Below, in pieces: positions 1-10,220 of a DNA stretch of 64,000 nt (its first letter is position 1; every line of letters begins with the position of its first letter). Under the pieces are notes generated by a model. The model did not search any database and was not told where the DNA came from. It worked only from the letters and a program-made list of their open reading frames with translations. Source of the DNA: an uncultured Arenicella sp. (lineage in GTDB: Bacteria > Pseudomonadota > Gammaproteobacteria > Arenicellales > Arenicellaceae). Location of the stretch: the NCBI GenBank assembly GCA_947499305.1, contig CANMNN010000002.1, forward strand, positions 226,866 through 290,865, written 5' to 3'. Position numbers and translations under genes: made by a program.

Positions 1-797
1 GCCTGGCGCTCTAAAGCATCACGAAACTCATTGTACGCGTTTGTGCTGTTTGTACTTCGAGCATAGCTATCTGCTATTTCAACAAATCTTTTTGCTGACC
101 GTCGTTCTAAAGAAAATGGAAGATAACGACGAAAGTCGGTAATGTGATGAGTCGATTCACTCTTAATAAGAAAGTACAAATAAAAGGTCGTTGCGATGGG
201 TACGATTCCCGCAGAGTTGATTTCTACTTCCAATGTTTTAAAAATCCACACCACAATACTGGTTACAATGAGTGGAACCAAGGCGAGTAAGCTGCAAAGA
301 CACCGAGCCAATTCTGTTTGCGTGCTGGCATTTAGAAAGCCATATAACAATGAGGACGGTATTGCTAGAAGCATTAAAAGCGCATAGAGCATAAAAGCAC
401 TGTAGTACTCGCCTTTGATCGCTGTTATCGAGTAGCCAATTGATTGGCTTCCGGCAATGACACTATTACTGCTAAGCACGAGTATTGACAATACTAACGC
501 TACAGCAGTGATGATAATCAAGAGCGTTGGCGAATGAAGGTTTGCCATTGTAAGACTGTACCCAGCAAGCGCTAATAAGCCTAAAATAGAGGCGACATAA
601 TACGTTCTGAACAAAGTTGATACGGTTTGATCGTCCAAAAACCGGATATAGCCAATAAGCTCGATAGCGTTATGGCAGGCAAAAACGAGTATCAGGGAGA
701 TTACAGCATTGGAACCAACATTCTTTCCGATTGCCTCTTTCATGATGAACAGCTTAAAAAGCAAAGCAATTAGGGCCGGTATAAAATAATACTCCAT
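1..797 (-). CDS. Seven-helix membrane protein, C-terminal part outside the window
   Basis: This gene runs off the left edge; 265 codons are visible. It starts at an ATG whose complement is at 795-797, with a GGAG ribosome binding site about 11 bases upstream. The visible part has about seven hydrophobic segments within the first 220 residues, followed by a charged, apparently cytoplasmic stretch starting near the sequence SESTHHITDFRRY. This layout resembles the N-terminal 7TM sensor modules that precede histidine kinase, GGDEF or HTH output domains, but the output domain is not in view, so the function is unknown. It lies 41 bases downstream of the KAS III-like gene on the same strand and may be co-transcribed with it. 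Confidence 0.6.
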   Translation of the reverse strand, partial: MEYYFIPALIALLFKLFIMKEAIGKNVGSNAVISLILVFACHNAIELIGYIRFLDDQTVSTLFRTYYVASILGLLALAGYSLTMANLHSPTLLIIITAVALVLSILVLSSNSVIAGSQSIGYSITAIKGEYYSAFMLYALLMLLAIPSSLLYGFLNASTQTELARCLCSLLALVPLIVTSIVVWIFKTLEVEINSAGIVPIATTFYLYFLIKSESTHHITDFRRYLPFSLERRSAKRFVEIADSYARSTNSTNAYNEFRDALERQ

Positions 798-838
798 CGA
801 AAGCAATCTCCGTATTTCAATATAAAATGATGTTCGCC

Positions 839-1900
839 TTAAACAACATACCCAAACTGACCACTTACCAATCCAGAGCCCGCAAAAAGCCCGCCGATTC
901 GATCACCTTTTTTCAGATTACCAGATCGATATAGTTTTTTTAAGCACATAGGGAGCGTTGCCGTGGTTATATTGGCTAATTCAGGATATGTGCGTACGGC
1001 GTTTCCCTTGTTAATGCTCTGAAGCGTAAGCACTTGTTGATAGGTGCGCTTTCCAGTCTGATGTGTCAGTGCCCAATCGACTCCGTTCCAACCAAGCAAG
1101 TCAAGAGTCTCACCAAACATGGCCTTATTTAATTTAAAACCACGCGCTACGATATGGGCCATCTGCATTTGACCCTCTATCGAACCATCGCTACGAACCT
1201 GATAATGACATCGTTTGACTTGACTACTATCACAACGTTGATTAAATATTTGAAACCCTGATTTCTTATCCTTGGAGCGAGCGAGAATAACAGCGCCGCC
1301 AGCATCACCTAATGATAGAGCACCAAAAATATTTTTTGCAGCACTCAATGGCAACCCTTTCTTGAGCCTTTCGACGGCAGCTTTCAATATCTTGGTTGAC
1401 GTTTCTCCGGTCACAACTAAAGCGTAATTGATCACTCCGGCCTCAATCAAAGCAGTCGCAATCTTTAATCCATCAACAAATCCAAAGCACGCATTGGCCA
1501 CGTCGAAAACATGATGTGCTTGCAAGCCGAGCTCATTTTGAATTATATGCGCCGTAGCCGGTTCTGGCTGATCCCGCTCAATCCCACAAAAAATAACAGC
1601 GTCAATCAAATTGGGATCTAACTGCGGACAGGCTTCTAGCGCATCGCGAGCCGCTGGAATAGCGAGGTCTGATGGCCTAAATCCATCTGGGGCCATACGA
1701 CGCTCATTAATCCCCATGTCTACGGACAGCCAATTGCTAGGCAGGCCGTAACGACGATCTGATTGAAATTCTTCGAGAATGCTGTCTGAACTAACACGCT
1801 GATCCGGCAAGAAAGTTCCCACCGATATTATTTCTGCTTTGGAGTCGTGAGATAGTGATTGGCGAGAAGTACGGACCGAGTTAATCATATTCATTTCCAT
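839..1900 (-). CDS. 3-oxoacyl-ACP synthase III (KAS III / FabH-like)
   Basis: A 353-residue thiolase-fold condensing enzyme, probably joining an acyl-CoA to malonyl-ACP or a related substrate. The Cys-His-Asn triad can be placed: Cys138 in VANACFGFVDG, His280 in ALTHQTGKRTYQ and Asn310 in ELANITTATLP. The glycine-rich C-terminal loop GLFAGSGLVSGQFGY is also present. It is slightly longer than housekeeping FabH (about 320 residues), has a loose N-terminus (a second Met is at residue 5), and does not lie next to fabD, fabG or acpP. A specialised role in secondary lipid or signal synthesis is therefore more likely than the essential FabH role. Its partner may be the membrane protein gene just downstream. 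Confidence 0.8.
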   Translation of the reverse strand: MEMNMINSVRTSRQSLSHDSKAEIISVGTFLPDQRVSSDSILEEFQSDRRYGLPSNWLSVDMGINERRMAPDGFRPSDLAIPAARDALEACPQLDPNLIDAVIFCGIERDQPEPATAHIIQNELGLQAHHVFDVANACFGFVDGLKIATALIEAGVINYALVVTGETSTKILKAAVERLKKGLPLSAAKNIFGALSLGDAGGAVILARSKDKKSGFQIFNQRCDSSQVKRCHYQVRSDGSIEGQMQMAHIVARGFKLNKAMFGETLDLLGWNGVDWALTHQTGKRTYQQVLTLQSINKGNAVRTYPELANITTATLPMCLKKLYRSGNLKKGDRIGGLFAGSGLVSGQFGYVV

Positions 1901-2516
1901 TAAATTAGTGTTGGAAATCCATAATGGTACTCAAGCTCTGAAACAACAATTAGACAACGCATTGTTTGTATACAGTTTGATCCGGCTATTCGCCTCAAGA
2001 ACAGATAATCTATATAAAGTGATTACAGCGCGGATAAAGGTTTTCAATAAATCCGTCGCGTTGGGAGCAACTGACAATTCCTGAACAAATCTCCGCTTCT
2101 CAGATTAATCCAACGTGCTATTAGAATACCGAGGCGGTCATTCTATTGTTGTCACACCGCTGAAGACATCCAGTAGAAAATTCGGAAATCTAGAAGCTCC
2201 ATACCCACCCTACCCTGAGCTCATTTCCTAGTGTTCTGCATCAGAGCCTTCTTGCTATGCGACTTGGATAAATGAAATCATTTCAGGAAAGAAGTACATA
2301 TCCAACGCAATATTCAGGCTATCGAAGCCGATTAAACTCATAGCGAAATACCGAGAATCGAGAACGTGACGACAAGTTTATTTCCAAGCAATCGGCAATG
2401 CTGAAACTTTTTAAAGGGGCTAATTGATAGTTCTGGGCTGCTAGCGTTAGAAATCGCAGTACACTCAGAATTGCCTGAGCCAGGGCAACTATATTCAAGC
2501 CCCAAAGATTTAAACC
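1901..2516. other. Intergenic region with no convincing gene
   Basis: About 600 bases between the KAS III-like gene and the tRNA-Arg terminator. Short overlapping reading frames occur on the minus strand at 2319-2573, but they have no family signature and run through the terminator hairpin. I see no RNA gene or repeat here. Confidence 0.5.
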
Positions 2517-2556
2517 AAAAAAAAGCGGAAACAACCAAAATGGTTGATTCCGCTGT
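2517..2556 (-). terminator. Rho-independent terminator after tRNA-Arg
   Basis: Read on the minus strand, an interrupted stem beginning AGCGGAA, continuing with CAACCA pairing to TGGTTG around a short T-rich loop, and closing with TTCCGCT is followed by a run of eight T (2517-2524 on the plus strand as A). It starts within ten bases of the tRNA CCA end, so it should end the tRNA transcript. Confidence 0.85.
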
Positions 2557-2563
2557 CTTTTAA

Positions 2564-2640
2564 TGGCGCGCATGGAAGGATTCGAACCTCCGACCGCCTG
2601 GTTCGTAGCCAGGTACTCTATCCAGCTGAGCTACATGCGC
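2564..2640 (-). tRNA. tRNA-Arg (anticodon ACG, read as ICG)
   Basis: A 77-nt cloverleaf. The acceptor stem GCGCATG pairs with CATGCGC. The anticodon stem CCTGG/CCAGG encloses the loop CTACGAA with anticodon ACG. The T-arm carries GGTTCGAATCC. Discriminator G and the 3' CCA are encoded. The terminator follows directly. Confidence 0.97.
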
Positions 2641-2780
2641 ATCTCATTTAAAGTGTTAAAACCGAAGCCTTAACAGGTGCGAGAGATTAATCTATTGAAT
2701 GCGATTAATCAACGCTTTTTTCATTTAATTTAATGCTTTTTGAATGCCAAAATAAAACCGCATTTCAGTACTAAATTAAA

Positions 2781-2873
2781 TGGCGGAGACGGAGGGATTC
2801 GAACCCTCGATAGAGCTATAAACCCTATACTCCCTTAGCAGGGGAGCGCCTTCAGCCACTCGGCCACGTCTCC
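2781..2873 (-). tRNA. tRNA-Ser (anticodon GCT)
   Basis: A 93-nt class II tRNA. The acceptor stem is GGAGACG/CGTCTCC, the anticodon stem CTCCC/GGGAG encloses loop CTGCTAA with anticodon GCT, and there is a long variable arm (TATAGGGTTTATAGCTCTAT). The CCA end is encoded. It sits between csrA and tRNA-Arg, the usual order in Gammaproteobacteria. Confidence 0.97.
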
Positions 2874-2927
2874 GTTTTCTTACGCTAGAAAGTCAGTGCT
2901 TTCAAGCAATAATACTTCTAGTACTAT

Positions 2928-3200
2928 CTACTTATTACCAACGGAATCTTCGTCGCTAAAATAGTCTGCACCTCGATAGTCATGATCACTACTATAACCA
3001 TCGTCTTTTTCGCTTTGGCTTTCACCATCGCCACGCTCTTCGCGCTTAATTCTTTGATAAATCTCTTCTCGGTGGACAGGTACGTCACGTGGCGCGTTAA
3101 TGCCAATACGTACCTGATTACCCTTGATGCCAAGTACAGTTACTTGAACATCATCACCGATATTGAGAGTTTCGTTAATACGTCGAGTCAAAATTAACAT
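2928..3200 (-). CDS. csrA: Carbon storage regulator CsrA with long acidic tail
   Basis: CsrA is a small dimeric RNA-binding protein that blocks or stabilises target mRNAs by binding GGA motifs in 5' leaders. Residues 1-60 match the family closely ([17 protein letters not shown] at the start, then [21 protein letters not shown], with Arg44 of the RNA-binding face kept in this stretch). Most CsrA proteins end near residue 61; this one continues to 90 with a strongly acidic tail rich in Asp, Glu and Ser. The gene lies between lysC and tRNA-Ser, the conserved gammaproteobacterial setting. The tail could compete with RNA or bind a partner; this is inference. Confidence 0.95.
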   Translation of the reverse strand: MLILTRRINETLNIGDDVQVTVLGIKGNQVRIGINAPRDVPVHREEIYQRIKREERGDGESQSEKDDGYSSDHDYRGADYFSDEDSVGNK

Positions 3201-3480
3201 TACGATCTCCAGTCAGTTCCTATCCAACTTTTCCGGTTTTGTAAGTTTAATCCATGTTAAGGCGTGTCTCCTAAAACCAACCTTGAACTGAACTTACTGC
3301 TGAACAGGTGCGCGTATTATAGGGAAAATAAATACTATTTCTAGCCCTAATTAAAACTTTTCGCACACTGTTTGTGTTGAACTTAATTTATCCTATTTAT
3401 AGGCAAGCAGTTCTACCCTTTAACTAAAATTTTACACTATTTAGCATCTAAATTGGGTGACCAAATATACAAGATCGCTA

Positions 3481-4704
3481 CTAAGCCTTTTCTAGCTCGA
3501 AAGAGTCGTGAAGAGTCTGTACTGCTTTATCAAGCAAGCTCTCATCAATAATCACTGACACCTTAATTTCAGAAGTTGAAATCATTTGTATATTAATTTC
3601 ATTATCAGCCAGCGTTTTAAACATCTTGTTTGCAACACCGGTATGAGATCGCATCCCTACGCCGACGATTGAAATCTTAGCTATTTTGTCATCGCCTTTA
3701 ACATCACGAGCCCCCAAGTCCTTGACCAAGCGGTTGAGGATTTCCATGCAAGGCTGGTAATCATCTCTTGGCACAGTAAAGGTAAGATCGGTTAATCCTT
3801 TAGCGCTGGCATTCTGGATGATAACGTCGACGTTAATATGCGCATCAGATATCGGACCCAACACTTGGTGCGCGATACCGGGGTGATCCGGGATGCCTCT
3901 AATAGTTAATTTTGCTTCATCGCGCTGAAACGCAATACCTGAAATCAATGGCGCTTCCATTGAACTGCCCTCTTCTTCATACGTGATAAGTGTGCCTGGC
4001 CCTTCTACAAACGAAGACAGCACTCTTAATGGAACCTTATATTTACCAGCAAACTCTACAGAGCGGGTTTGCAACACTTTTGCGCCAAGGCTCGCTAGCT
4101 CGAGCATCTCCTCAGCCGTAATACTTTTCAAACGGCGCGCGTTCGGCACTACTCTCGGGTCGGTTGTGTATATGCCGTCTACATCAGTATAAATTCGACA
4201 TTCATCAGCCTCAACCGCCGCAGCTATTGCGACAGCAGTGGTGTCCGAACCACCGCGGCCTAATGTTGTGATATTGCCAGCAATATCAACGCCTTGAAAG
4301 CCTGCTACAACGACGATGCGACCTTGATCTAAGTCTGACTTAATCTTGGCACCATCTATATCTAAAATTCGGGCTCGTGAATGAACTCCGTCGGTTTTGA
4401 TCGATACCTGGCCACCAGTGTACGATCTAGCGTCATTACCGCGCTTCTGTAGCGCCATTGAGAGCAGCGCTATGGTGACTTGCTCACCGGTCGATACCAA
4501 CACATCCATCTCTCGTGCTGGTGGGTTGTCACTAATATCGTTTGCTAAACCGATCAAGCGATTAGTTTCCCCACTCATCGCCGACACTACAACTACTAGT
4601 TGCTCACCGCTCTGATGCTTCTTCATCAGATGATCAGCTACAGCATTTATACGCTCTACCGACCCAACCGATGTACCACCAAATTTTTCTACTATTAAGG
4701 TCAT
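3481..4704 (-). CDS. lysC: Aspartate kinase
   Basis: Catalyses ATP-dependent phosphorylation of aspartate, the first step to Lys, Thr, Met and diaminopimelate. The 407-residue protein starts with the kinase signature VEKFGGTSVGSVERI, contains TLGRGGSDTTAVAIA for substrate and nucleotide binding, and ends with two ACT regulatory domains (about residues 265-405, including GIPDHPGIAHQVLGPIS and GVGMRSHTGVANKMFKTLA). Length and domains match the lysine/threonine-feedback type found beside alaS in pseudomonads and relatives. It is 178 bases downstream of alaS and upstream of csrA. Confidence 0.96.
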   Translation of the reverse strand: MTLIVEKFGGTSVGSVERINAVADHLMKKHQSGEQLVVVVSAMSGETNRLIGLANDISDNPPAREMDVLVSTGEQVTIALLSMALQKRGNDARSYTGGQVSIKTDGVHSRARILDIDGAKIKSDLDQGRIVVVAGFQGVDIAGNITTLGRGGSDTTAVAIAAAVEADECRIYTDVDGIYTTDPRVVPNARRLKSITAEEMLELASLGAKVLQTRSVEFAGKYKVPLRVLSSFVEGPGTLITYEEEGSSMEAPLISGIAFQRDEAKLTIRGIPDHPGIAHQVLGPISDAHINVDVIIQNASAKGLTDLTFTVPRDDYQPCMEILNRLVKDLGARDVKGDDKIAKISIVGVGMRSHTGVANKMFKTLADNEINIQMISTSEIKVSVIIDESLLDKAVQTLHDSFELEKA

Positions 4705-4881
4705 AATTTTCGGGCTTGCCCATTTTTCGGCCGCTTTGGAGCCGTTATCTAAGCCTAACTAATTAAAGATCGAGCGCGATTAAACATTGTTTCTCGCACA
4801 GAGTAAATCCCCATAAGCATTAATAACAATTTATTCATGGAAATTCAGCTTTAGCCGAAAACTCAGAACTCTGAAAATCAA

Positions 4882-7479
4882 CTAATTAGCTTCAATCCAC
4901 GGGATAACCGCTGCGAGACATTCTTCTAGCATGGCAGCATCAGGAATTCCGCCTTCAGCCATATCTGGGCGTCCGCCGCCACGTCCATCAGCTAAGGCTG
5001 TGATGTGCTGAATAATTTTTCCTGCTGGGTACTGCTTAGAAATGGGCTTAGCAACACCTGCTAGTAATTTAACTTTACCGTCTACTTGGGCTCCTAGTAC
5101 CACAATTCCATTTTGATGCTTGTCTTTAAACTTATCTATGGCTTCTCGCAACATATTTTTATCTGCGCCATCCATTATCGCGGTTAAAACCGAGACATCT
5201 CCGACTTGCTTGACTTGCGACTCTAATTCTTGACCGCCAGCTCCACTTGCAATCATCTGTTGCAGTTTTTTCTTATCGAGCTCGAGTGTTTTTACATTAG
5301 CCTGCAATTGCTGAATGCGTTTCGGGAGACTATTCACGTCAGCTTTCAATAGCGCCGATGCTTCGCTCAAAACGCTTTGTTGTTCATTTACCCACTCAAC
5401 TGCTCCTCTGCGTGTAACCGCTTCAACGCGACGAACACCTGCGGCTACGCCCGCTTCAGAGACAATTTTAAATAGGCCAATCTCAGAAGTATTGGATACA
5501 TGTGTACCGCCACAAAGCTCAAACGAAAAGTCGCCCATCGAAATAGTGCGAACTTCGGCGCCATATTTTTCGCCGAACAACGCCTCAGCACCTGCGGCCT
5601 TGGCATCATCTATAGGCATTATTGCCGCATTTACGGGGTGTTGAGCAAATACCTCAGCATTTACTAAAGCTTCAACCGATGCGAGTTGTTGTTTATCAAC
5701 AGGAGAATCGTGCGAAAAGTCAAAACGTAAACGCTGCGAGTTCACCATCGAGCCTTTTTGTTGAACATGTTCGCCAAGTACTTTTTTGAGTGCAGAATGC
5801 AATAGATGTGTCGCCGAGTGATTCGCCGCTGCCGCATAGCGGGCCTCCGGATCAACTTGAACTTCGAGTGAATCACCAGTTGAAACACTACCACTCTCAA
5901 TCGAACCGATGTGCATAAACGCACCGTTAGCCAATTTCCGGCAGTCGCGAATCTTAATCACAAGCTCACCAGAACTTAGCCAGCCTTCATCGCCGACCTG
6001 CCCACCTCCTTCGGCGTAGAAGGAAGTAGAATCGAGAACCACAATAATATCGTCTCCGGTCGTAGCGGCCGGCACTGGCTCGTCGTTTACTTGCAAAGCA
6101 AGAACCGTTCCGGTGCATTTTAAATGGTTGTAACCAATGAAATCGGTTGCTTGCTCCACGTCGATTGAAACATCTCCTTTAACTGCAAATTTGTTGCTGG
6201 CGCGAGCACGTTCACGTTGTTGCTCCATCAAATCCTCGAAGCCATCTTGATCAATTACCATATCTCGCTCGCGCGCTACGTCAGCAGTCAGGTCAGCTGG
6301 AAAGCCGTAAGTATCGTAGAGCAAAAAGACTAAATCGCCTGGTACAGTTTTATCTTTCACCTGCGCGGTCTTGGCTTCGAATATTTTTAAACCTTGATCT
6401 AAGGTTTCAGCAAAGCGTTTCTCTTCTTTCTCAAGTGCCGCTTCGATCTGAGATTGCTTGCTAACGAGCTCTGGGTACGCCGCCCCCATTTCAGCAACCA
6501 GTGCACCAACCAGTCTATGGAAGAATGGAGTCTCCCCACCTAACTGATAGCCATGTCTGATGGCTCTGCGAATAATTCTGCGTAGCACATAGCCTCGCCC
6601 ATCGCTGGACGGTATGACTCCATCAGCCAACATAAACGAGCAAGAACGAATATGATCAGCGATAACACGCACAGAATGGTGCTTACGATCGCTCACACCT
6701 ACAACTTCACAGATTTTACTAATCAGATTATCAAATAAATCTATCTCGTAATTGTTGTTTACGTGCTGCATAACCGCAGCAATACGCTCTAAGCCCATGC
6801 CAGTATCAACTGAAGGTTTAGGTAGAGGAAGCTGCTCGCCATCAGCATTTCTATTAAACTGCATGAATACTAGATTCCAAATTTCGATGTATCGATCGCC
6901 ATCTTCTTCAGGCGTTCCAGGAGGGCCGCCCCAGTATTGATCGCCGTGATCGTAAAAGATCTCACTGCACGGACCGCAAGGGCCAACATCGCCCATGGAC
7001 CAGAAATTATCTTTTTCGCCAATTCGAGAAAAACGTTCTTCGCTAATACCCATTTCTTTTAACCAAATTTCTTCGGCCTCTGGGTCTTTCTCGTAAACCG
7101 TAACCCACAACTTTTCTTCAGGTAAACCTAACTCCTTGGTCAAGAAGTCCCATGCAAACTTAATCGCATCACGTTTGAAGTAATCGCCAAAACTAAAATT
7201 TCCGAGCATCTCGAAAAACGTATGGTGGCGGGCGGTATAACCAACATTCTCTAAATCATTGTGTTTGCCGCCAGCACGAACACAACGCTGAGAGCTTACG
7301 GCTCGCGTGTATTCGGTAATCTCTTGTCCTAAAAAGACATCCTTGAATTGAACCATGCCCGCATTGGTGAACAGCAAGGTTGGGTCATTGCCAGGCACAA
7401 GCGAGCTACTTGCTACGTTTTGGTGGCCTTTGTTCTCAAAGAAGCGAAGGAATCGTTGTCTTAAATCAGCTGTTTTCAT
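4882..7479 (-). CDS. alaS: Alanine--tRNA ligase
   Basis: Cytoplasmic class II aminoacyl-tRNA synthetase that charges tRNA-Ala. At 865 residues it is full length. The catalytic domain begins with RFLRFFENKGHQNVASSSL. The editing domain carries the zinc-binding pairs HSATHLLH and CGGTHVSNT. The C-terminal DHHA1-type region ends with DGRGGGRPDMAEGG. In many Gammaproteobacteria alaS lies directly after recX; here recX is about 43 kb away, and about 680 bases without a gene lie upstream of the alaS start. Confidence 0.97.
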   Translation of the reverse strand: MKTADLRQRFLRFFENKGHQNVASSSLVPGNDPTLLFTNAGMVQFKDVFLGQEITEYTRAVSSQRCVRAGGKHNDLENVGYTARHHTFFEMLGNFSFGDYFKRDAIKFAWDFLTKELGLPEEKLWVTVYEKDPEAEEIWLKEMGISEERFSRIGEKDNFWSMGDVGPCGPCSEIFYDHGDQYWGGPPGTPEEDGDRYIEIWNLVFMQFNRNADGEQLPLPKPSVDTGMGLERIAAVMQHVNNNYEIDLFDNLISKICEVVGVSDRKHHSVRVIADHIRSCSFMLADGVIPSSDGRGYVLRRIIRRAIRHGYQLGGETPFFHRLVGALVAEMGAAYPELVSKQSQIEAALEKEEKRFAETLDQGLKIFEAKTAQVKDKTVPGDLVFLLYDTYGFPADLTADVARERDMVIDQDGFEDLMEQQRERARASNKFAVKGDVSIDVEQATDFIGYNHLKCTGTVLALQVNDEPVPAATTGDDIIVVLDSTSFYAEGGGQVGDEGWLSSGELVIKIRDCRKLANGAFMHIGSIESGSVSTGDSLEVQVDPEARYAAAANHSATHLLHSALKKVLGEHVQQKGSMVNSQRLRFDFSHDSPVDKQQLASVEALVNAEVFAQHPVNAAIMPIDDAKAAGAEALFGEKYGAEVRTISMGDFSFELCGGTHVSNTSEIGLFKIVSEAGVAAGVRRVEAVTRRGAVEWVNEQQSVLSEASALLKADVNSLPKRIQQLQANVKTLELDKKKLQQMIASGAGGQELESQVKQVGDVSVLTAIMDGADKNMLREAIDKFKDKHQNGIVVLGAQVDGKVKLLAGVAKPISKQYPAGKIIQHITALADGRGGGRPDMAEGGIPDAAMLEECLAAVIPWIEAN

Positions 7480-8162
7480 AACACAATCAAACTCTTGTAG
7501 ACAAATACAAATAAATTTGTCGACAATATTTTCAATAAAATTAAGGAGGGTTAGTACGATCTAACTTCTAGTCAAACCAGTACCTCAACCTAATAATGGC
7601 GCCGGTTGTCGTATAGGCTAAAACCAAGTCAAAAGAAACTTCAGGTATAGTGTTGAGTATGGGTTCCCAAAAGGAGCCCAGCTTAACCTAAACCACGCGC
7701 GCGTTTGTTTGAGTATTATAGTCGCTAAATAGCGCGCCGCCATACTTTTCTGCGGCCCCATCACTAGAGAACCCAATAGCTAAACTTCCTTTGAGCTATT
7801 TAACCTAGGTTGTACAAGATATATCTAGCCTTAATATGTTGAATTAACTCGACCTCGATTGGCGTTTCAAATTCTGTCTGAAATCGGATTGTCGCGTATA
7901 TAGACACAAGCATGATTGTCGTTAACCGCTAGTTCTGGCAGAGCGAACCTGTTTTCAAAACAAGCGAATGGAAAAACTATTAAGTCCTAATCAGGCGCAA
8001 TTAGATAAACGCGCTACATGAACAATGTGTTTCATCGAGATGCGACTTAAGCACTTAACTCAAGCAGTGAGCTTTACGTTGCACTCCAAGCATTTTATGA
8101 CCTTCGAATAAAGCTTTACTCTCAACACGCAGGCCAATGCTCTCAAATACCGAACAACGTAT
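7480..8162. other. Intergenic region upstream of alaS, no gene seen
   Basis: About 680 bases between alaS and the GMC oxidoreductase gene, both on the minus strand. It must hold the alaS promoter, but I cannot name one. A ribosome-binding-like AAGGAGG at about 7541 on the plus strand has no open frame behind it. This is the left edge of the accessory interval that separates alaS from recX. Confidence 0.5.
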
Positions 8163-9707
8163 CTAGACTTTATTCAAGGTCATACCAATATGATCTGCTA
8201 ATCGAATAGAAAATGTAATGATTGAAAACGTAGGGTTAGAGATTCCAGCCGTAGCCCAAATCGACGAACCAGCAACAAATAGGTTGTCGGTGCCGAAAAC
8301 CTTAAGATTTCGATCGACCACGCCGTCTGCTTCAGTCCACCCCATTCTAGTTGTGCCCAAATGATGACCGTTCACTACCATATTCTTCTTCACGTCTTCC
8401 CAAGGCTGTATTGTCACACTAGCGGACGAGTTCACTTGTAGCACACTATCTCTATAAAATTCAGTCAACCTTGTGTAGTTTTCCTCTGAAGCTGCGTCCA
8501 ACTGCCAGTCAATTTGGGTTTGACGTTGCCCGAATACGTCATCGACAGTGTCCGCGAGTGTAATACGGCTATCCTTGCAAGGCAGCATTTCGTGATAAAA
8601 ATCGCCTGACCCTCCATTGTCGAGCCAGCAACGCCCTGATTCTAATTTCAGAGTAGTCTGCTCGTTTGGAGTGTATACACCTTTAAGCGCATAAATATTA
8701 GGAAACTGCGTTACATTAAAGTAGCCAAGCAAGCCTTGTTCTAACTGTGGAGCAACATTGATAGCTCTGAAGCCTGGTGATTTATTCGCGATCGGATGAC
8801 ACATAAAATTCGAACCAACATGGGGATTAGTCTCTCCAAAACCCGACAGTAAAAGCTGACGCGCGTTTGCGACGGCACCGCAAGCTAGAACTACCATCTC
8901 AGCTTTGATGCTAAACTCGCCGAGCTTGCTTGGCACGGCATCTCTATCGCCTTCCATAACTCCCACGGTTAGCTTCGAGATTTTAGTGTTCTCTTTAGCC
9001 ATATCGAGCAAAGACGCATTCAAGATAACTCTAACATCGCTATCGCCGATGGTGCTCTCGCCGTCTAGCAGTCTTGCTTGAAACTGATGATCATTAAAGA
9101 ATTGATACATATCGACGTCAAAGCCCTCGAGCTCTGGAATGCTTTTACCTAGTTTTTGTGACCAAAACTCAGCCGTAAAATTGTAACCTGGGTCTTTTCC
9201 ATCTACGTAGTAGTCCCCGTATAGGTCACAGAAGCGGCACGCTTGATCGTAGTATTCGTCTAAATCTTCCCTAGTAATTGGCCAACCACTGAAACCCGGC
9301 CGTTTCTTAAATGTGATCGGATCAAGTGGGCGTGATTGAGCTCCCCAGTGTGTTGAGGTACCTCCGTAAATTCGCTCTCGCTCCTTAGCGCCGTAGGCAA
9401 ATGATCTTGAAGGTCGAATCAAAAATTCTTTTTCATTTTGTTTCATCAAGCCTTTTGTCACACCGTTATACAACGACTCGTTTTCATTCCATTTGTAGGC
9501 AGGCCCGCTAGCACTATTGTCACCTAGCAACGAATCCGCAGCACGCCCAAATAATCGGCTTCCCTCGAGTAAGGTAACATCGAGCTTAGGGTATTTCTTC
9601 TTGATGTGCCATGCCAACGTTATCCCAGCCGGCCCTGTACCAACAATGCACACGTCCGTAGTAAGTGGGGATGAAGTTAGAAATTCTTCGCCGGTCCTGA
9701 TAGTCAT
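8163..9707 (-). CDS. GMC-family FAD-dependent oxidoreductase
   Basis: A 514-residue flavoprotein of the glucose-methanol-choline family, likely oxidising an alcohol or sugar. The N-terminal FAD-binding Rossmann motif is CIVGTGPAGITLAWHI (about residues 20-35). The typical GGTSTHWGAQSRPLDP region is near residue 115. The C-terminus has GHHLGTTRMG and FVAGSSIWATAGISNPTFSI, the substrate and FAD-closing region of the family. No signal peptide is visible. The gene stands alone on the minus strand, with gaps over 400 bases on both sides. It is not similar to its neighbours, and its substrate cannot be read from the sequence. Confidence 0.88.
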   Translation of the reverse strand: MTIRTGEEFLTSSPLTTDVCIVGTGPAGITLAWHIKKKYPKLDVTLLEGSRLFGRAADSLLGDNSASGPAYKWNENESLYNGVTKGLMKQNEKEFLIRPSRSFAYGAKERERIYGGTSTHWGAQSRPLDPITFKKRPGFSGWPITREDLDEYYDQACRFCDLYGDYYVDGKDPGYNFTAEFWSQKLGKSIPELEGFDVDMYQFFNDHQFQARLLDGESTIGDSDVRVILNASLLDMAKENTKISKLTVGVMEGDRDAVPSKLGEFSIKAEMVVLACGAVANARQLLLSGFGETNPHVGSNFMCHPIANKSPGFRAINVAPQLEQGLLGYFNVTQFPNIYALKGVYTPNEQTTLKLESGRCWLDNGGSGDFYHEMLPCKDSRITLADTVDDVFGQRQTQIDWQLDAASEENYTRLTEFYRDSVLQVNSSASVTIQPWEDVKKNMVVNGHHLGTTRMGWTEADGVVDRNLKVFGTDNLFVAGSSIWATAGISNPTFSIITFSIRLADHIGMTLNKV

Positions 9708-10220
9708 AAAACGCTCCTTTGCTAAATTTTCTTCTGATGTCGTTGCCTACCTATTCGAGTTATCAAACAACACAAAACTGCACACGCGTTTTCATTGTCA
9801 AAGCATCACGAATACAGGTAGATCCCTGATCAAAACCTATCCGATCATCCAAAATTGTTGTATTACAGGATATTACAGAGCGCAGGGTTCGTTAAAACGA
9901 CCCGAAGTGTGAGCTATCAGGCTAAGGATGATTTGACGCCTGTCCGCAGCCCGAAATCTACATATTGATAAAAGTATAGCTATAACCGGTTTATGCTTAA
10001 TGGCGTAGCGTAGGGGCTCTCGGTGTCGGCATCCAATGAAGTAACTCAACGGCGTAGGGTGTGAGGCACGAATTCGGCAACGGATGATCTTTTCGTTAAA
10101 GAATAAACTTCATAAAAATGAGGCCGGTGACACTAATTGATTCTATTAACACTCTGTTATAGTACAAAAAAATATTCGTTCCGCTTTTACAACAAGTCTA
10201 ATTTAAGGGTACTTATCAGA
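9708..10220. other. Intergenic region before the polysaccharide locus
   Basis: About 510 bases between the divergent GMC oxidoreductase and methyltransferase genes. The first 200 bases are open on the plus strand only as an antisense extension of the oxidoreductase. I see no RNA gene, repeat or clear promoter. Confidence 0.4.

Noticed and set aside
2319..2573. Overlapping 84- and 66-codon frames on the minus strand
   Set aside because: They run through the tRNA-Arg terminator and show no coding features.
7541..7560. Strong AAGGAGG ribosome-binding-like sequence
   Set aside because: No start codon with an open frame follows it on that strand.
9517..9912. A 131-codon open frame on the plus strand
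   Set aside because: About half is antisense to the GMC oxidoreductase; there is no ribosome binding site and no recognisable motif.
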